From the NCBI GenBank assembly GCA_008973525.1, contig WACJ01000124.1:3472001-3536000 (forward strand): a stretch of 64,000 nt of DNA. Reading direction: 5' to 3'. The position numbers were made by a program, and so were the translations under genes. This document shows, one piece after another, positions 24,230 to 37,669 of the stretch. The notes below the pieces were generated by a model. That model did not search any database. It was not told the origin of the DNA and was given only the letters and a program-made list of their open reading frames with translations. The first letter of the stretch is position 1. The number at the start of each line of letters is the position of its first letter. Origin of the DNA: Stenopsyche tienmushanensis (lineage: Eukaryota > Arthropoda > Insecta > Trichoptera > Stenopsychidae).

Positions 24230-25027
24230 ATTGTAAATAGGGGTCCCAAATATTCGTGAAATCAATTATTCGAATATCGAATGTGAAATTGGTAAAATAT
24301 TCGAATATTCGAGTATTCGAATATTTTATATATGTAGACGAGGGTGATTCAAATATAACCCGGAATTTTTCATTAGTGTTATTATATAAAAATATAAATG
24401 GAGCATCTTATTTTTCTATAAAGTCCCCTTCATTAGAAATAAATTTATTCCCTCAGGAAGGAAGGTTGTTGATCCCATCATACAAAGAGGGCGAGAAGTA
24501 TCATCTTCTGTTGCGCAACGCGTTTTCTCATAGACAAAGGCTAGAAATCAAGGGAAATTTTGAGGTTTTTGGTTTCAACGAAATCAAAAGGATTAGAATT
24601 TTATTTACTTTTCAGCAATACATATTTTTTTTAAAAAGTGCATTGAACGTTCTACTTTTAAGCTTGGCCGCAATTTCATTTTTATTGAGCCTGCTGTTGA
24701 AAAATCTCTCTCAGTTGTCATTGAGTTTGGTTTTATCGACAGTATCTAAAATATCACCCTTTTTTGGCATGATCGATATTTTTGAGTAGTTTTTTGATAA
24801 ACTTTACACAAATTCAATAAAATAATTTCAATAAACTTGGCCCTCTTTTGCATTTCTTTGTTGCTATTTCGATTGGCAGAAGAACATCGAACAATTTTCT
24901 TAAAAAATATATAACGAATAATATTCGATTAATTTTACAAATATTCGAATATACGAATATTGGAAAACGGGCAAATTTATTCGAATATCGAATATTCGAA
25001 TATTCGATTGGGACCCCTAATTGTAAA
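24230..25027 (-). mobile_element. hAT-type element, 782 bp, TSD ATTGTAAA
   Basis: The duplication ATTGTAAA (24230-24237 and 25020-25027) flanks an element from 24238 to 25019 with 12-bp perfect ends TAGGGGTCCCAA / TTGGGACCCCTA. Subterminal tracts of repeated ATTCGAAT occur on both sides. A + strand frame of 178 codons (24256-24789, GTG start) is open but rich in Leu, Ser, Ile and Phe. The opposite strand shows broken Lys/Glu-rich pieces, including PFDFVETKN and SLYDGI, which resemble the hAT transposase core. The + frame is therefore probably an antisense shadow of a decayed transposase. The element is non-autonomous. Confidence 0.8.
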
Positions 25028-26449
25028 TGACAAAAGATGCATGTATATTTATTAACATGATTTTAATATTTCCATTCATTCTCATGTTGATATGTCATGC
25101 CTAATTCATGCTATTATATTATTTCCCCAATATTTTATTAATCCCTATTTATGAATAATTTATTATTAGTCCATTTCCATTGTCATTTGGTTATTACAAT
25201 TGGTCTAGTGCTTTTATCTATTATATCTTAAGTATACCCTCGCGTATTATGACGTTTCTTGTCGTTTGTGCAGATTCAAGCTTAAAAATAAAGGATTGCG
25301 ATGAAACACTATTCTGTATCAATAAACTTGCTCTCGATTTCTTTAGAATTATAATTTGAAAATAGTCGAGTATTCGCATTGTAGAAATTGTGCTATTCGA
25401 GGAAGTTTGCCATACACCAACGTTGCGGTGGAAGCCATCTCGTTCCATTGTCCTCCAAACAATGTTTTATGTAGCAAACAAAGCTGATGCCGCAAGGATC
25501 TGAACCTTTCTCATATTTACAGAAGCATTGAATCCACTTCTTGCAGTAGATACTGTATTTTTTGCTTGTTCAGATAAACCATCTTAATTATATTAAGGTG
25601 CACTTACAAATATTTTGAAGAATTTCTATACTAACAGCATCAAAGCGATGCTGTATGATACTCGACAAATAAAGAATAGTAAATGTTTCAGGTATACTGA
25701 ATACGTACTGGTAATATATCTGGATGGTAATATTTTAAATCATGCATATTTTCATATTCCAGATGTGTCCAGGGATATTTTTGAGTTCTTTTATAATAGA
25801 GTTATTGCCACGCCGCGCTATGTTTATTATCCTGACGTGACATTTATATGGGAATCCTTCTACCGTCGTCAAATCGCTCAAGCAAAATTTTGATTTCATA
25901 TCACGACCTGTCCATTGTGAAATCATAAATAATATAAACAGCGATTTTATTGGAAATCGGTGATGAAGAAAAAAAAATTAAATCTTCCACAGCAAAATGT
26001 CAAATCCTCAATTGCTTTTTGACAGCAATTGAGCGAATCAGTCTCGTGGTATTTCGTATGAGAAAATCATGATACTGTTGCGGTTCGTTTTCGATGATAA
26101 TGACGAGATCAAAGATCGAAGGCACAAAAGCACCGCCTGCGGATCTCCAATTAAAATTTGTGCTGATTAGCAAGAAGAGTTTTTGGTCGGGAAGTGAAGA
26201 ACTTCATTTGTGTCTTGGAATCTTCGAGCATGCTTCGGAAGATTGGAAAAAAAGCATTCCATCGGCGAACCGATGGATACTTTCAATACTTCACCTCCTA
26301 CAATTTGTACTTAATCAAAATAACAATAAAATACTTGGATGAAAGGGAATTAAAACATTTTTATTGGAATAATGTGTTCATTTTAAAACGCGTTAATCCT
26401 ATACGTAATATTAAAATTGATTTTAATAAATAAGTGTCCTATACTGTGC

Positions 26450-26818
26450 ACCTACCGGTGATGTATTTACTACACCTCGACCCTAATAATGGGAATATCG
26501 ATATGAAATATAATAGATACGGGGCTTAGAATTTGTGTATTCCTCCGTAATATAATTACTAATCACAACAAAGTATTATAGTTTATAAGTATTCATCTGC
26601 AGCGACGGAAATAAATAATTTGTCGGAAAATCGGGAATTTTGCGAATTTTAGTCCGTGTCTCAGCAGAAAAGAATTTTATCAGTCAATTGTATTTTTACC
26701 TTTTCTTAAATAAATACAATTCTTTCGCCCTCAAATTAATTTTTATATTAAACAAATGGACTTATTAGTAATTTTTGATCAAATTTATCAATGTAATTTC
26801 TTAAATTTCATAATCGTT
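26450..26818 (-). repeat. Composite repeat, copy H1
   Basis: Read on the minus strand this matches 37290-37632 nearly throughout: ATTACATTGATAAATTTGAT, the CTGCAGATGAATACTTATA block, ACGGAGGAATAC, then the CCATTATTAGAGTCGAG / TAGTAAATACATCACCGGT end. It contains the segment (GCGAAAGAATTGTATTTA to CGGACTAAAATTCGC) that copy H2 lacks. The family joins piggyBac-MITE-like blocks to hAT-like sequence (see 44520-44744). Confidence 0.75.
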
Positions 26819-29800
26819 TCATGTAAAATATTGTTATATTTTAATAAATTGTTGCAAAATTTATAAATCTTCTAAATCGAGACAATAAATGAAAGATTTA
26901 TGATATTTTTAAATGAACTTCAGTAAGCATGTGCAGCATATGCTACATATTTTAAGCAGGTTTAGATTCATGAAACAATTTTAAAAGGTGCTTCATACAA
27001 TTTAAATACATAAGGGTGGATTTATAAAAAAAATATCAAAGCAAAGCATGTGGATCACAACCACAGCGTGTTCGCCAGGAAACAATATATTAATCCAGAG
27101 CACGTGGTGTATGTATGAACCCCGTTAAGAATTTAAGAATTCCCGGAGGACATAAATTCATTGAGACTTTGAAAAAAAATGGACGAAAAAGAAATATTAG
27201 AGCGCATCCTGTTTCACTGTCGTCTATTGCAACCTTCTCTTATTTATGGCATATTTCTTTTATTTCGCTCTTTATATGTGGTTATCGTTGAATGCTTTTA
27301 CGGCGTGAAATTAATATTGTGCCGATTTCGTAAATCTGCAAAATATCAAGAGGTCCTCAAATTGTATTTTTGATTTATAAAATTGAATTTTTCCAAAGAT
27401 GTAAAGGGATAAAAATATTATTTTCATTGGGGATGGGGCAATTTTCTTTGGCTTTTATTCCATTAAAATATACAATTTATCTTGAAATTACTTTCCCAAT
27501 AAGCGATCCCAATTTGTTCCAGTCGCCTTTCATGGTTATTAATTTTTTCATCTGTTCGATTTCATTACATCTTTTCCGATGAGATTTTACCCGTTCAAAA
27601 TATATACATCTTCAATTTAATTGAATTTCAATTCGATAGAAGTGTTCTCGTCGAGGATACAATGGTATATAGATCGCTTATTAAATTAATTCTTCGCCGT
27701 TGTCCCGACGGCGCACGGTTGTTGTCAAAATCTACGTCCTTAAGATCCACAATCCTTGTCTTTTGTGGAAGTCGTCCTTCGTAATGAGATACTTCAGTCC
27801 CCATGTGGAAGGGCATTATGGAGGTGAGCTCATGGGGCAAATGAACCCAGTGTGGAGATGTTTGCAGAGGAAGTCGCGTGTCATGAACTATGCCCAACTA
27901 TCGCGTTACTTGACATCTGAAGATTTGTTCTATGTCGTGCAGGAATGAATTAATACACGGTGTTTCCTAATGCGAAAATAAATTTCTTCGTCCTTAAAAT
28001 TAAATCCTGGCGCTTGTTTTGTTTGTACGTCGTGCACTGGGACGCCCAAATGCAAATAAATGGGAACAAGGAGATAGAAGATATCTGCGGCGGTCTATTT
28101 GTCGTCAAAAGGGGTACAATTTTGCCCGCTGTTTTATTTAATTACATTCTAAGATTTACGACGCTCTTCAACGAATATAAAAAGGACTTAAAAACGAATC
28201 TAAATGTGCAATAAGTCACTCACGCAATAAAAATATAATGGCTCTCATGTCTCGTCTAACGTCGCTGTAATTTTATCATATAAAGCACTTTCGTTAATTG
28301 CTAAAAATTGAAACCCGTTGAAATGTATTCTCGTTGCGTATTACTTCCTCAGCATTTTCGCAGATTTATCCCTAAACAATGCGCACATTATCTACATAAA
28401 TATTTGGGATCAACTAGAATAATGAATTCGGGCAAAGTTGTGCCGACGCAGGCTCTACTATTTAACACCGAAATGACTCCAGTAAGTCTTTGTACCGACA
28501 ACAATTAAGGAGTGAGTGCAAATTTTTGGGCGTGGTTCGTATATTTTAAAGTTTTCTTCGAATTAGGCCGAGACGCTTAATTTGCACAAAATACAACCGA
28601 GGAAAATCAAACGAGCCAGCCATAATTCATTTAAAGCACCCCTTAAAAGGGTGTGTATTCACCAAAATATTCACATGGATTCACGAAATTCGCATCGATC
28701 ATAAGACCATTTTGGATATGCTAAAAATAATACTTTCAAATTTAATATCGTCATCGTGTTCAAGAAGTCGGCAAAACAGAAAACGAGCATTCATTTGGCT
28801 TTATTTCCAGAACTAATTAAATATTTCCTTAAAATTGCAAATATCAACATCAAAATTGTAGATCGTTAAAATGATTCTGTATTATTATATATTATATTCA
28901 CCCAATGAACCACTAAAATGAACGTGTCGAAACCCAGTTTCGATGCCTTAAATTATTGAAATGTTGATATTTCAAAGATTCGATCCTTTTTAATGCTCAC
29001 TAATTACCCTTATGTAATATAATAAATTCAGCACAAACATTCATAAATTAGATTATATCAATAAATTTCAATCGTAAATCAAAATAATCTTAATTTTAAA
29101 TTATGTCAGTTTTTTGCGCTCGTTATAACCGTGTTCGACTGTATATCTTATTATTCCATCAAAAATCATATATTTTGATGAACTGCTATTGAATAATTTT
29201 ATTGTATATTTTTAGATGCATTTTCACATGCATGCGTATCGATAAAAAATGTATTTAATAAGAAATTGCGTATATCAAAAGGGTGGAGATTTTCTCGAAT
29301 CAGTAATTTATTTCTAAGCATATGTTCTACTGATTTCAATTTCGTTTCTCGAGATTTTGCCTGCGCATATTTATCGTTGGGGTCTTTCGAGTCACCTGTT
29401 ATCCTTTTTTCGCCCCATTTTTTCCCCCGGAAAGCAAAAAAGTGGTTTTAAATAAATCCTCATCATGGGCTCACATGTCGCTTATTTTCATCCATGAACG
29501 GAGTGGTTTTCGAGAACCACGCCCCGTACACGTGGCTAAAACGTTATTTATTACGACCGACGTATTACTACCCTTAAGTTTTCCTCTAGGAGATATTAAT
29601 TGCGCTCTTTTTAAATCGCGTGTATTCGCGCCGTTCATTTTGCGTGTCGAAATTTAAATGGTCTCATACGCGGTCGTCATGTACTTTTGGATGCTTTTAA
29701 GAGTGGTGTTATTGTGTTACCAAGAAAGGTATAGAAATTAAAGATTTCATGGACACCTATATTTTTACCTGCGACTTTGAAAAGGAATTCCTTTCATGGG

Positions 29801-31957
29801 TGGGTGCATTGTGTTTATTTAGAATACGGGACTGTTGCATCAATGCAGGGGAATAAGGTCGCATGAATTTGTTCAAAATCGGTGGATCTTTTGTGTGATT
29901 CAGGTAAACCTGAATATTCATTGCTGGCTTTGTCCACCATTTTGGAGTAGGCTCGCTATTTCGAAGGCTTTGTGCGATCCGTTGCTTTTTATACACATCT
30001 GCAAAAGGAATGAAATTCAAATCACACATCGCATATAAAATAATGCAAATCACCCCGCTGAGCTGGTGTTACGTGCCACCTGTCAATGTTGCTGCCAATC
30101 TTGACGTTTCTATTGGAATACACCATTGACAAGGACGATGTTCCGTATTCATACATTATGTATAAAGGACGTCGCTTTAAAACATATTTATTGCACACTT
30201 TGATAAATACTGCTCCGCGATAAAATGGTCGTTTTCTCGAAAACTTTCGCTTTGAAAGTTCGCCGGAAAATGGCTCAAAATTGCGTTGTGTAGATCCGGC
30301 AAAGATGCGTTTGGGAATAATGCCCCTTTTTTCTACGTTTCGGCCCCCCAGCTCTTGCACAAATGGCCCCAGGGAGCCGAATAAAGTTAAAAAAAAGGTT
30401 TTGTCAGACTTTATAAGTATGAATTATGTTTATGATTGTATACCGCCCGCCAAAAACAGCCTTCGTCAGGCGCAATACATAAATTCTGTTTGCGCCAATT
30501 TAATTCCAATATTTCAGCCGGCGCGAAGTGCGATAATAGCGCAAAACACCCCCATTAAATATTTTACAATCTAATTTTGACATTAACTGCTCAACTTCAT
30601 TGATAGCTTAATCCCTCCTAGGCCGCTGCCAATTCAGCTGCTCAAATTTTTGGAGATAAAGTGGGCTTTGTCTTTGGGGTCGGGACGTCTTCCGCAGAAT
30701 ATTTAGGGTTCATCATATTGGGATACCTCAGACTCCTGGGGCGTATTACGGACCCTTGGAAATTTGGACTCCCCGAAGAACGATGTGATTTATATATTTA
30801 CGTAATGTTGTACAATGTGTATTGAAGGTATACCATGTGATATGAAACTCTGATGCCTCCATGTATCATAAACATTTACGGCTATGTTTTCGAATCTATT
30901 TTCATGCTTGTTTTCAGAATAAATACCTGGAAAGGATCATATTCGGGCCAACCATACAACGGCATTCAAACTCAATACAGCCATATACAGCCTATTTCTA
31001 ATACCTTGATAACGTTTATTCGAAAAATCTTGCTTTTTTCTTATTAAACAATTGATATGAATTATTTCATCCATCCATAAAGCTACAGACATATCATGTC
31101 TATCAAGTAATATTATTTGTGACATATAAAAATATCCACATTAACTACATAAATGATCGCAAATTCCTTATTTGATTATAGCAAATTCCATCAAAGCAAT
31201 AACAATACCCCTAAGCTTTGTTTCCAATGATAAAATACGATTGTTGACGTCGATTACCATAACATTCATAAAATTTAGCAGACAATACACGTCTCCCTTA
31301 ATCCAATTCACGACCATTATAACTATTAGTTGTGGAACTTTAGAGCATTCATGTAAATAATTGGATAAATACACTTCAAATTCAGTCGCATTCGATGAAT
31401 AATTATTATAAAATTAATATTAATCGACCATTCCGTATGGATTTTATAATTTCGGACTTTTCGCACTTGGGGTCTCCTATAAACCTTTTGCGCTTTGCGT
31501 CTCCAATTATTCGCTACTTAATGGGAGATTTGAACATGCCATTTAATCTAAGCTATAAATTGTTAATATGTTATAAACATAATATTATAAAATAATACTT
31601 TTTATGATTGCTTTTAGCATGGGTGGGATTTTAATAATATTATCATTTAAATGCATTAACGAGTTGGATAACGTTCACGATATGGGAGCGTCCGACCTTA
31701 ATCCGTATATTACATATGAATTCCTTATCGAGAAGATCACGAAAGTGCGCTTCGCACATCAGAGATCCCTTTAATATTAAGTGCATAGATACATATGATA
31801 TGGATGTGACCATTTTCTTTGAATGAATATGAACGAAGTCCTGCAATGAGCTAAATTTAGCTGCAATTTTAGGTAGAAGAAGATCTATGATTGAGTAGCG
31901 TAATTATAAAGTGCAGTATTCAAACATTTTGTTCAGAATGTTTTTTTTAGGGTTAGG

Positions 31958-32526
31958 ACTAGGGAATTCAATCCTGAGCCAAAATTTCAATCCCAGGATT
32001 TCGAGATTGAATTGGACCATCCCGGGATCAGTCCCGGGATCCCGGGACCGAGATTTTCAATAGTTTAAGTAATTACATTGATAAATTTGATAAATATTAC
32101 TAATAAGTCCATTCGCTTAATATAAAAAATAATTTGAATTCCCGATTTCCCGACCAATTATTTATTTCCGCCGCTGCAGATGAATACTTATATACTATAA
32201 TACTTTGATGTGATTCTTAATTATATTACGGAGGAATACAAAAATTTTGAACCCCGCATCTATTATATTTCATATCGATATTCCCATTATTAGAGTCGAG
32301 GTGTAGTAAATACATCACCGGTAGGGAAAGGTTAATATAACAATTTGAAAAACATACATGTGCTGTATATATGTGTATATAGAATAGACAGTTACTGCCC
32401 CTAGGCGTCGCCTCAGCTCGTCATTTAGTAGTTACGCCACTGTTTCCAAGCGTCCAGATTTCGGCGGAAATGTCTCGATTTAGTAGACTTCATCGTATTA
32501 GTGAGGTGTACGATTTCTGTTAGATA
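31958..32526 (+). repeat. Composite repeat, copy H2, with hAT-like terminal motif
   Basis: It begins GACTAGGGAATTCAATCC, the complement of the end of copy H3 (GGATTCCCTAGTC). It runs through palindromic CCCGGGATCAGTCCCGGG, then the shared body with a deletion relative to H1 and H3, then GTAGGGAAAGGTTAAT. From 32340 to 32526 it matches the reverse complement of about 44145-44340. That part includes a 54-bp segment at 32389-32442, CAGTTACTG... to ...TTACGCCACTG, with an AGGCGTCGCCT core that looks like a hAT terminus. It is clearly a stack of insertions amplified together. Confidence 0.7.
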
Positions 32527-34855
32527 ATAATTTCAATCCCGAATTTTTTGAGATTACATTTAGAATTTATGGGCTTATGATAGCTGAAGTATGAGATTTT
32601 TTGTGTTTGTGTAATATATAATAAAATAAGCTGTCATTATATTATATATTATAAGTCATTATAGTGATAACATGACATCTCTCTCGTATTTTTTTAGGAC
32701 TTTTGATTTGCAGAAAATAAAATAAATCATACATTTGTGGTTAACATTTCAATGATAAATTTATCCCTCTTTGTCTTTGATTCTTCACGCACAGTAGGAT
32801 TTTTCGTAGATAATATTTTTAGTCTATTATTTTGGAGTCTAATATTATTTGCAGGGCTCGAATGGGTGTCCATTGAATCGTACTTTGGTCAGATTTGACA
32901 ATAAATTTATCCGAAGGAGTATGTCCTGCCCAAATTTGGTCCGGATCAGGTGGTCTTCGTAATTTGTAATTGTGACTCTGCTAATTGCTTCGAATCGGGA
33001 CGCTACTTTCTAGAGGGGGTGGAAGCACCTCCCCGGTTAAATCGGGTGAAAACTCTTTTTGTCCCATTTCCCCGATGCCATACATTACGGCACATGTCTG
33101 TCGGTTCCCCATATATTACCGACATGTGTTTTGGCGCTCTCTCCCAAATGTCCTCTGCGGAAACAGATGTGCTCTTTTTTTATTCAAATCCTCACGACGT
33201 CCTCAAGACAAGAAGACTCAGCCGCTCCATTTGTATACGGATAAGAGAGCTGTCGTACAATGGCGCTACCAGCTGCCGAAATATCTTCACTCCCCTAGCT
33301 TCGGGCTATCTTTTCCTCATTTTATGGTGGCTGTGATCCTGCTGCGGAATGCCACGGATAAAGGACGGGATAAACGAATCCCTGCGATGTTTCGAATCTA
33401 AGCACTATTTATCAACAACGACAAAAAATGAGGGCTTGATAACTGCAAGATTTGGGTCAAATTCTTACATTTTACTATCATTCTGGACGCCTTCGATCGG
33501 TATGACTTTTCACCACCAGAATGTCCTCGATTCGAGACGAATCATGAGCAATCTGATTCAATTATGAACATGCCGAATCTGAGCACCTGCTCCTTCTTTT
33601 TCATTTACCTTTTTTTTCTTCTTACAAAACATACAGGTTTGATGAACGGAACCGAAAGCACCTGCTTGTTATGGACCGGCGGACTGCTCTTGTAATTATG
33701 CTCCCTCAGCACGCGGCTCCGATTTCATTCTTGCATACATCCGTCATATTGAAAACGCTATATCAATCATTTTGCATATAATTATTTTTATCAAAACAAT
33801 TTTTTTTACAGAAAATAACATTGCTTTAAATTTTCAAAGCATTAAAATTATCATTCAGACATGATCGATTTTTATCATCTTGCTGCTTTCACACGACAAC
33901 ACTATAAGTGCACCCCACGAAAATGATTCGATGGATCGTCATGCATTAAGACACAATGGTCATGCAGCTTGACGTTATTTCATCCGTATCTTTCTTGTAA
34001 TAACACATGGCTAGCGGACTGGATGTACATATTATACAACATATCATCTTTTCATTTTAATATGTTTCATATGATTGTACGAAAATTGAATTAACTTGTT
34101 ATATCACATGTCAGAATGATTACATCGACCAATTCTACTGCTTACAACTGTCAAAACGAAGACCGCCCGAAGGCAATTAATCCTATCAATATCAATTTCC
34201 TTATAGTTTGCTATATGGGAATATGAGATACTATAATAATCATAATCGTATAATTGATTTGAATGATAATTCCAATATATTTAAGCTATAACAATTTATA
34301 TTAATCATAAGCAATTATTTGTCATTTTTAAAAAGTACATTCCATTTTGAATCATTTAAAAACTCACAAAAAAAAACAATAATTTGAATTTTTGATTAAA
34401 TTTAAGACATTTTGGATATGTTATATCAGTGGTGTACATGTCAATAAAGTATTTTTAAACAAAAACATGATTGATATATGACAAATATCGGTGTTCTACA
34501 TTCCTACAACACATGTTATAAACTTTAGAAGTCCCCAGACTCCAGAATTTATAGCCAAAAAATATTTTGGCAATGGTTGAAGAGGTAAACCCGAACAAAA
34601 ACATTTAGCAATGTAAGCTTATCTTCAAGTACAATTACCAAGCGAATCGAGTTGTTGGAAAATATATGTATCCTCAACTTAAAAGCTAAAAGTTTTCTCA
34701 CATTTTGCCATCAATTGATGAAAGTTATTTGTCTCTATTCTTGGTATGGATCAGAATTTCGGTCTAACAAAAGAACTAACGGCATTGAAACGCTTGAAGG
34801 AATATTAAAATTATACCTATATTATGTTGGAAAAACTACGTTTGGTTTGATTATA

Positions 34856-35510
34856 TTAGGGTGTCCCATAAGTTTCTTTCGTTTTCATATTAAGAAAAAA
34901 ATAAACAATAATTTGTATTACATCAAAATTTATTGAACAATACATGATCCATTCTGTTCTATTACCTTTATCCATCTCTCCAGAAGCCTCATAATGCCTT
35001 CTTGCCAAAATTTCCCAACTTTGTTGGCAAAATGAATTAAAATTTTTACCGCGTAAAGAATTTTTCAATTAAAGAAATAAATAATAATCTGAAAGGGCAA
35101 TATCCGGAGAGTATGGAGGATGAGGTAAAACATCTCAGTCAAATGATAATAATTTATTTCTGACGAGCAAAGACACATGAGGCCTGGCGTTATCGTGATG
35201 AAAAACAACGCCTCGTCTGTTCGCTAATTCTGGCCATTTTATGGCAATTGCATCCTTTAGATTGTCTAGTTGGAAACAATATTTTGTTGAATTGATCGTT
35301 TCACCTTGCATTAGTAGCTCATAATAAACTACCGCCTTCCAGTCCCACCAAGTGCATAGCAACACTTTTTTTGGATGTAGGCCAGGTTTAGCTACAGTTA
35401 AAGCTTCTGTACCCTTGGTCCAAGGCCGTTTACGTTGGATATTCTCATAGAGTACCCAACTTTCATCTCCAGTGATAGAAGAAGATCGCATGTTGAAATA
35501 CGCTGAGTTT
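34856..35510 (-). pseudogene. mariner transposase pseudogene and 3' terminal repeat
   Basis: Read on the minus strand, GDESWVLYENI holds the first catalytic Asp, AKPGLHPKKVLLCTWWDWK the core, and NRRGVVFHHDNARPH the second Asp. An in-frame TGA at 35133-35135 stands where mariners have Trp (F-x-W-x-V-L). The same frame then continues HPPYSPDIALSDYYLF with the third Asp, and the distance between the last two Asp residues is 29 instead of 34, so about five codons are lost. A frame-shifted tail, ERWIKVIEQNGSCIVQ, ends the protein. The element terminus is at about 34856 (TTAGGGTGTCCCATAAGTTT). The N-terminal helix-turn-helix half is missing upstream of about 35505. Wording of the motifs suggests the irritans-like lineage. 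Confidence 0.88.
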
Positions 35511-37209
35511 ATTTGAGTCAGTCAGTTGAAAAAGAGCATTCAAGTATTTAATCTGTAAATAAGTAGTAGTCAAGTAACCAATAGTTAAAATAAATAAATA
35601 TCGTAGCATGTGTAGCAATTAGGAATAATAATGATGTAGCATTTAATTATTCGAACTTTGGGTGTTTAATTTTATTGTATACTTAACTATGTTCCTATCC
35701 TGGTAAAACTATTTATACATATAATATAAATCGTTATTAATGTTTAAAGAGCTTTAAATATTCCAAAATATATATGATGTTACAACAATAACGATCAGGG
35801 AGTGCTCTGCTAAATGAAAAGGTAATTTAAAAAGAAAATCCAATGATAATAATTGAGCATCAATTAAGTCTATTCTTGCGAGAAAAGGATTGTACTAGAT
35901 ACTATATACTCCAGATAACTCATTCCAGCAAAATTAATCGACTTTAAAAACCACCCACACGAGATGGCCCCTCGAAGCGTTCATTCAGGCGATTCGGAGG
36001 TCATCTTACCGTTAATATCGAGTGCATGAGGAGGCGATTGATTTATGGAAATATGTATGTAGAAATTTCCAATTGATAGACTTTGAAAAAGCACTAGTCC
36101 TGAAGTAGACCGTGACCTGAAGTGAACTTTGATATATATGTGTGACCTGATATTTTAGATGAGATCCATCATTTTTTTACGCGGTTTCTTGAGCGTTTCG
36201 AATATGCATAATGTAGAGTTTGGTTTGCAAAAATATTTTAATCATCAGGCGTACGATTTGGTACGATTTATTTGAATTTTGATCACAAACCACATAAAAT
36301 TACTATGAAAATACAAAATAATCGCAGTTAACGTCGCAGCCATTTAATTTAATTATTCGACTGGAGTATTGAAACGATAAAATGATCAGAAATTTAATAA
36401 AGTAGATAAATCGAGGTATGGTCTCGGGCAAAATCGTTACCACCGGCAGCTCCCCATGCCGTATTACGTGTTCATATACACTCGTAACTTTTTAATAGCA
36501 TCAAGGCACAGGTATTAAAACCAAAACTGTGCAGTTTTGGAAGTACTTAAATCATACTCAAATCGGATTTCAACGTATTAATAAAACCGTACTGAAAATG
36601 AAGTGCTTAACGTTTGTTTCAGTACGAGCCTACATTTTAACTAGGCATCATTAAAACGGCACTGTGATGAATGCGGCATTATATTTCAGAGCTTCAGCAA
36701 ATTCAGTCATCGAGAATAATTCGCCAATATACAGTGATACGTGTATACATGTACTTTTTAATAAAATGTACTTTGTCACAATGGGACATTATTTCAAATC
36801 GGCTCACTGATATAAACCGAGCTCACGTTCGGGGGATGTTTTTTTATTTTTGGTCCAGATAAAGTGAAAAATTGTTACGGAAATGTTCATCATTTTATGA
36901 AATCACCGGCTGTGCGTACATCGAACACGACAACCCTAAAATTAATTTTTAAAATTCGTCCTTCCAGGTATTCAATGTAATACGTGGAAAAATTCCCAAT
37001 GGGGACATGGGGCGCAATAAATAATACGAATGAAACGCGCGCAAAATATTTACAGTGCGTTTTACTTAGATTTTATATTCAATTTTGAATGGGTTTTTTT
37101 GCTCAATCGAAATATTAAATTTCGTGAAATTCTATCCGGACATTATAAAGCCATAAAGTGGATAGTTTTTGCGCCATAATGTGTAATATTAGGTCTTATT
37201 ATTATCCAT

Positions 37210-37669
37210 ACCGGGATTTCGGGGATTGCATTAGACCATCCCGGGATCAGTCCCGGGATCCCAAGACCGAGATTTTTAATAGTTTAAGAAATTACATTGA
37301 TAAATTTGATCAAAAGTTACTAATAAGTCTATTTGTTTAATATAAAAAATAACTTGAGTGCGAAAGAATTGTATTTATTTAAGAAAAGGTAAAATTACAA
37401 TTGATTGATAAAATACCTTTCTGCTGAGACACGGACTAAAATTCGCAAATTCCCGATTTCCTGACAAATTATTTATTTCCGTCGCTGCAGATGAATACTT
37501 ATATACTATAATACTTTGATGTGATTCGTGATTATATTACGGAGGAATACAAAAATTTTGAAGCCCACATCTATTATATTTCATATCGATATTCCCATTA
37601 TTAGAGTCGAGGTGTAGTAAATACATCACCGGTAAACTGTCCGGGATCCCGGAATTGGATTCCCTAGTC
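37210..37669 (+). repeat. Composite repeat, copy H3, with right terminus
   Basis: It matches H1 and H2 and keeps the full body (ATCAGTCCCGGGATCCC, AATTGTATTTATTTAAG, CTGCAGATGAATACTTATA). It ends TCACCGGTA, then CCGGGATCCCGGAATTGGAT and TCCCTAGTC, which inverts the left end of H2. It therefore lacks the AAGGTTAA end that follows ACCGGTA in H2 and the 41645 copy. The left boundary is uncertain. Confidence 0.7.

Larger units (their letters stand above)
17928..30000 (+). other. bib: bib intron 2, first part
   Basis: AT-rich intron DNA. Besides the annotated hAT elements and repeats, I see no gene. The stretches 17930-21440, 22970-23160, 23420-24220, 25030-26440 and 26830-30000 contain only short unrelated open frames. 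GC-richer repeat-free patches occur at about 18480-18670, 23680-24050, 27650-27930 and 29380-29560. The 19-base phrase AGCGTTCCCACGGAAACAT occurs identically at 19051-19069 and 24206-24224, which suggests another dispersed element. Confidence 0.7.

Noticed and set aside
24256..24789. 178-codon + strand frame as a gene
   Set aside because: It lies wholly inside a hAT element with perfect ends and is better read as antisense of transposase remains.
32950..33401. Two overlapping 128- and 138-codon frames as genes
   Set aside because: Mutually overlapping, without start context or recognised domains.
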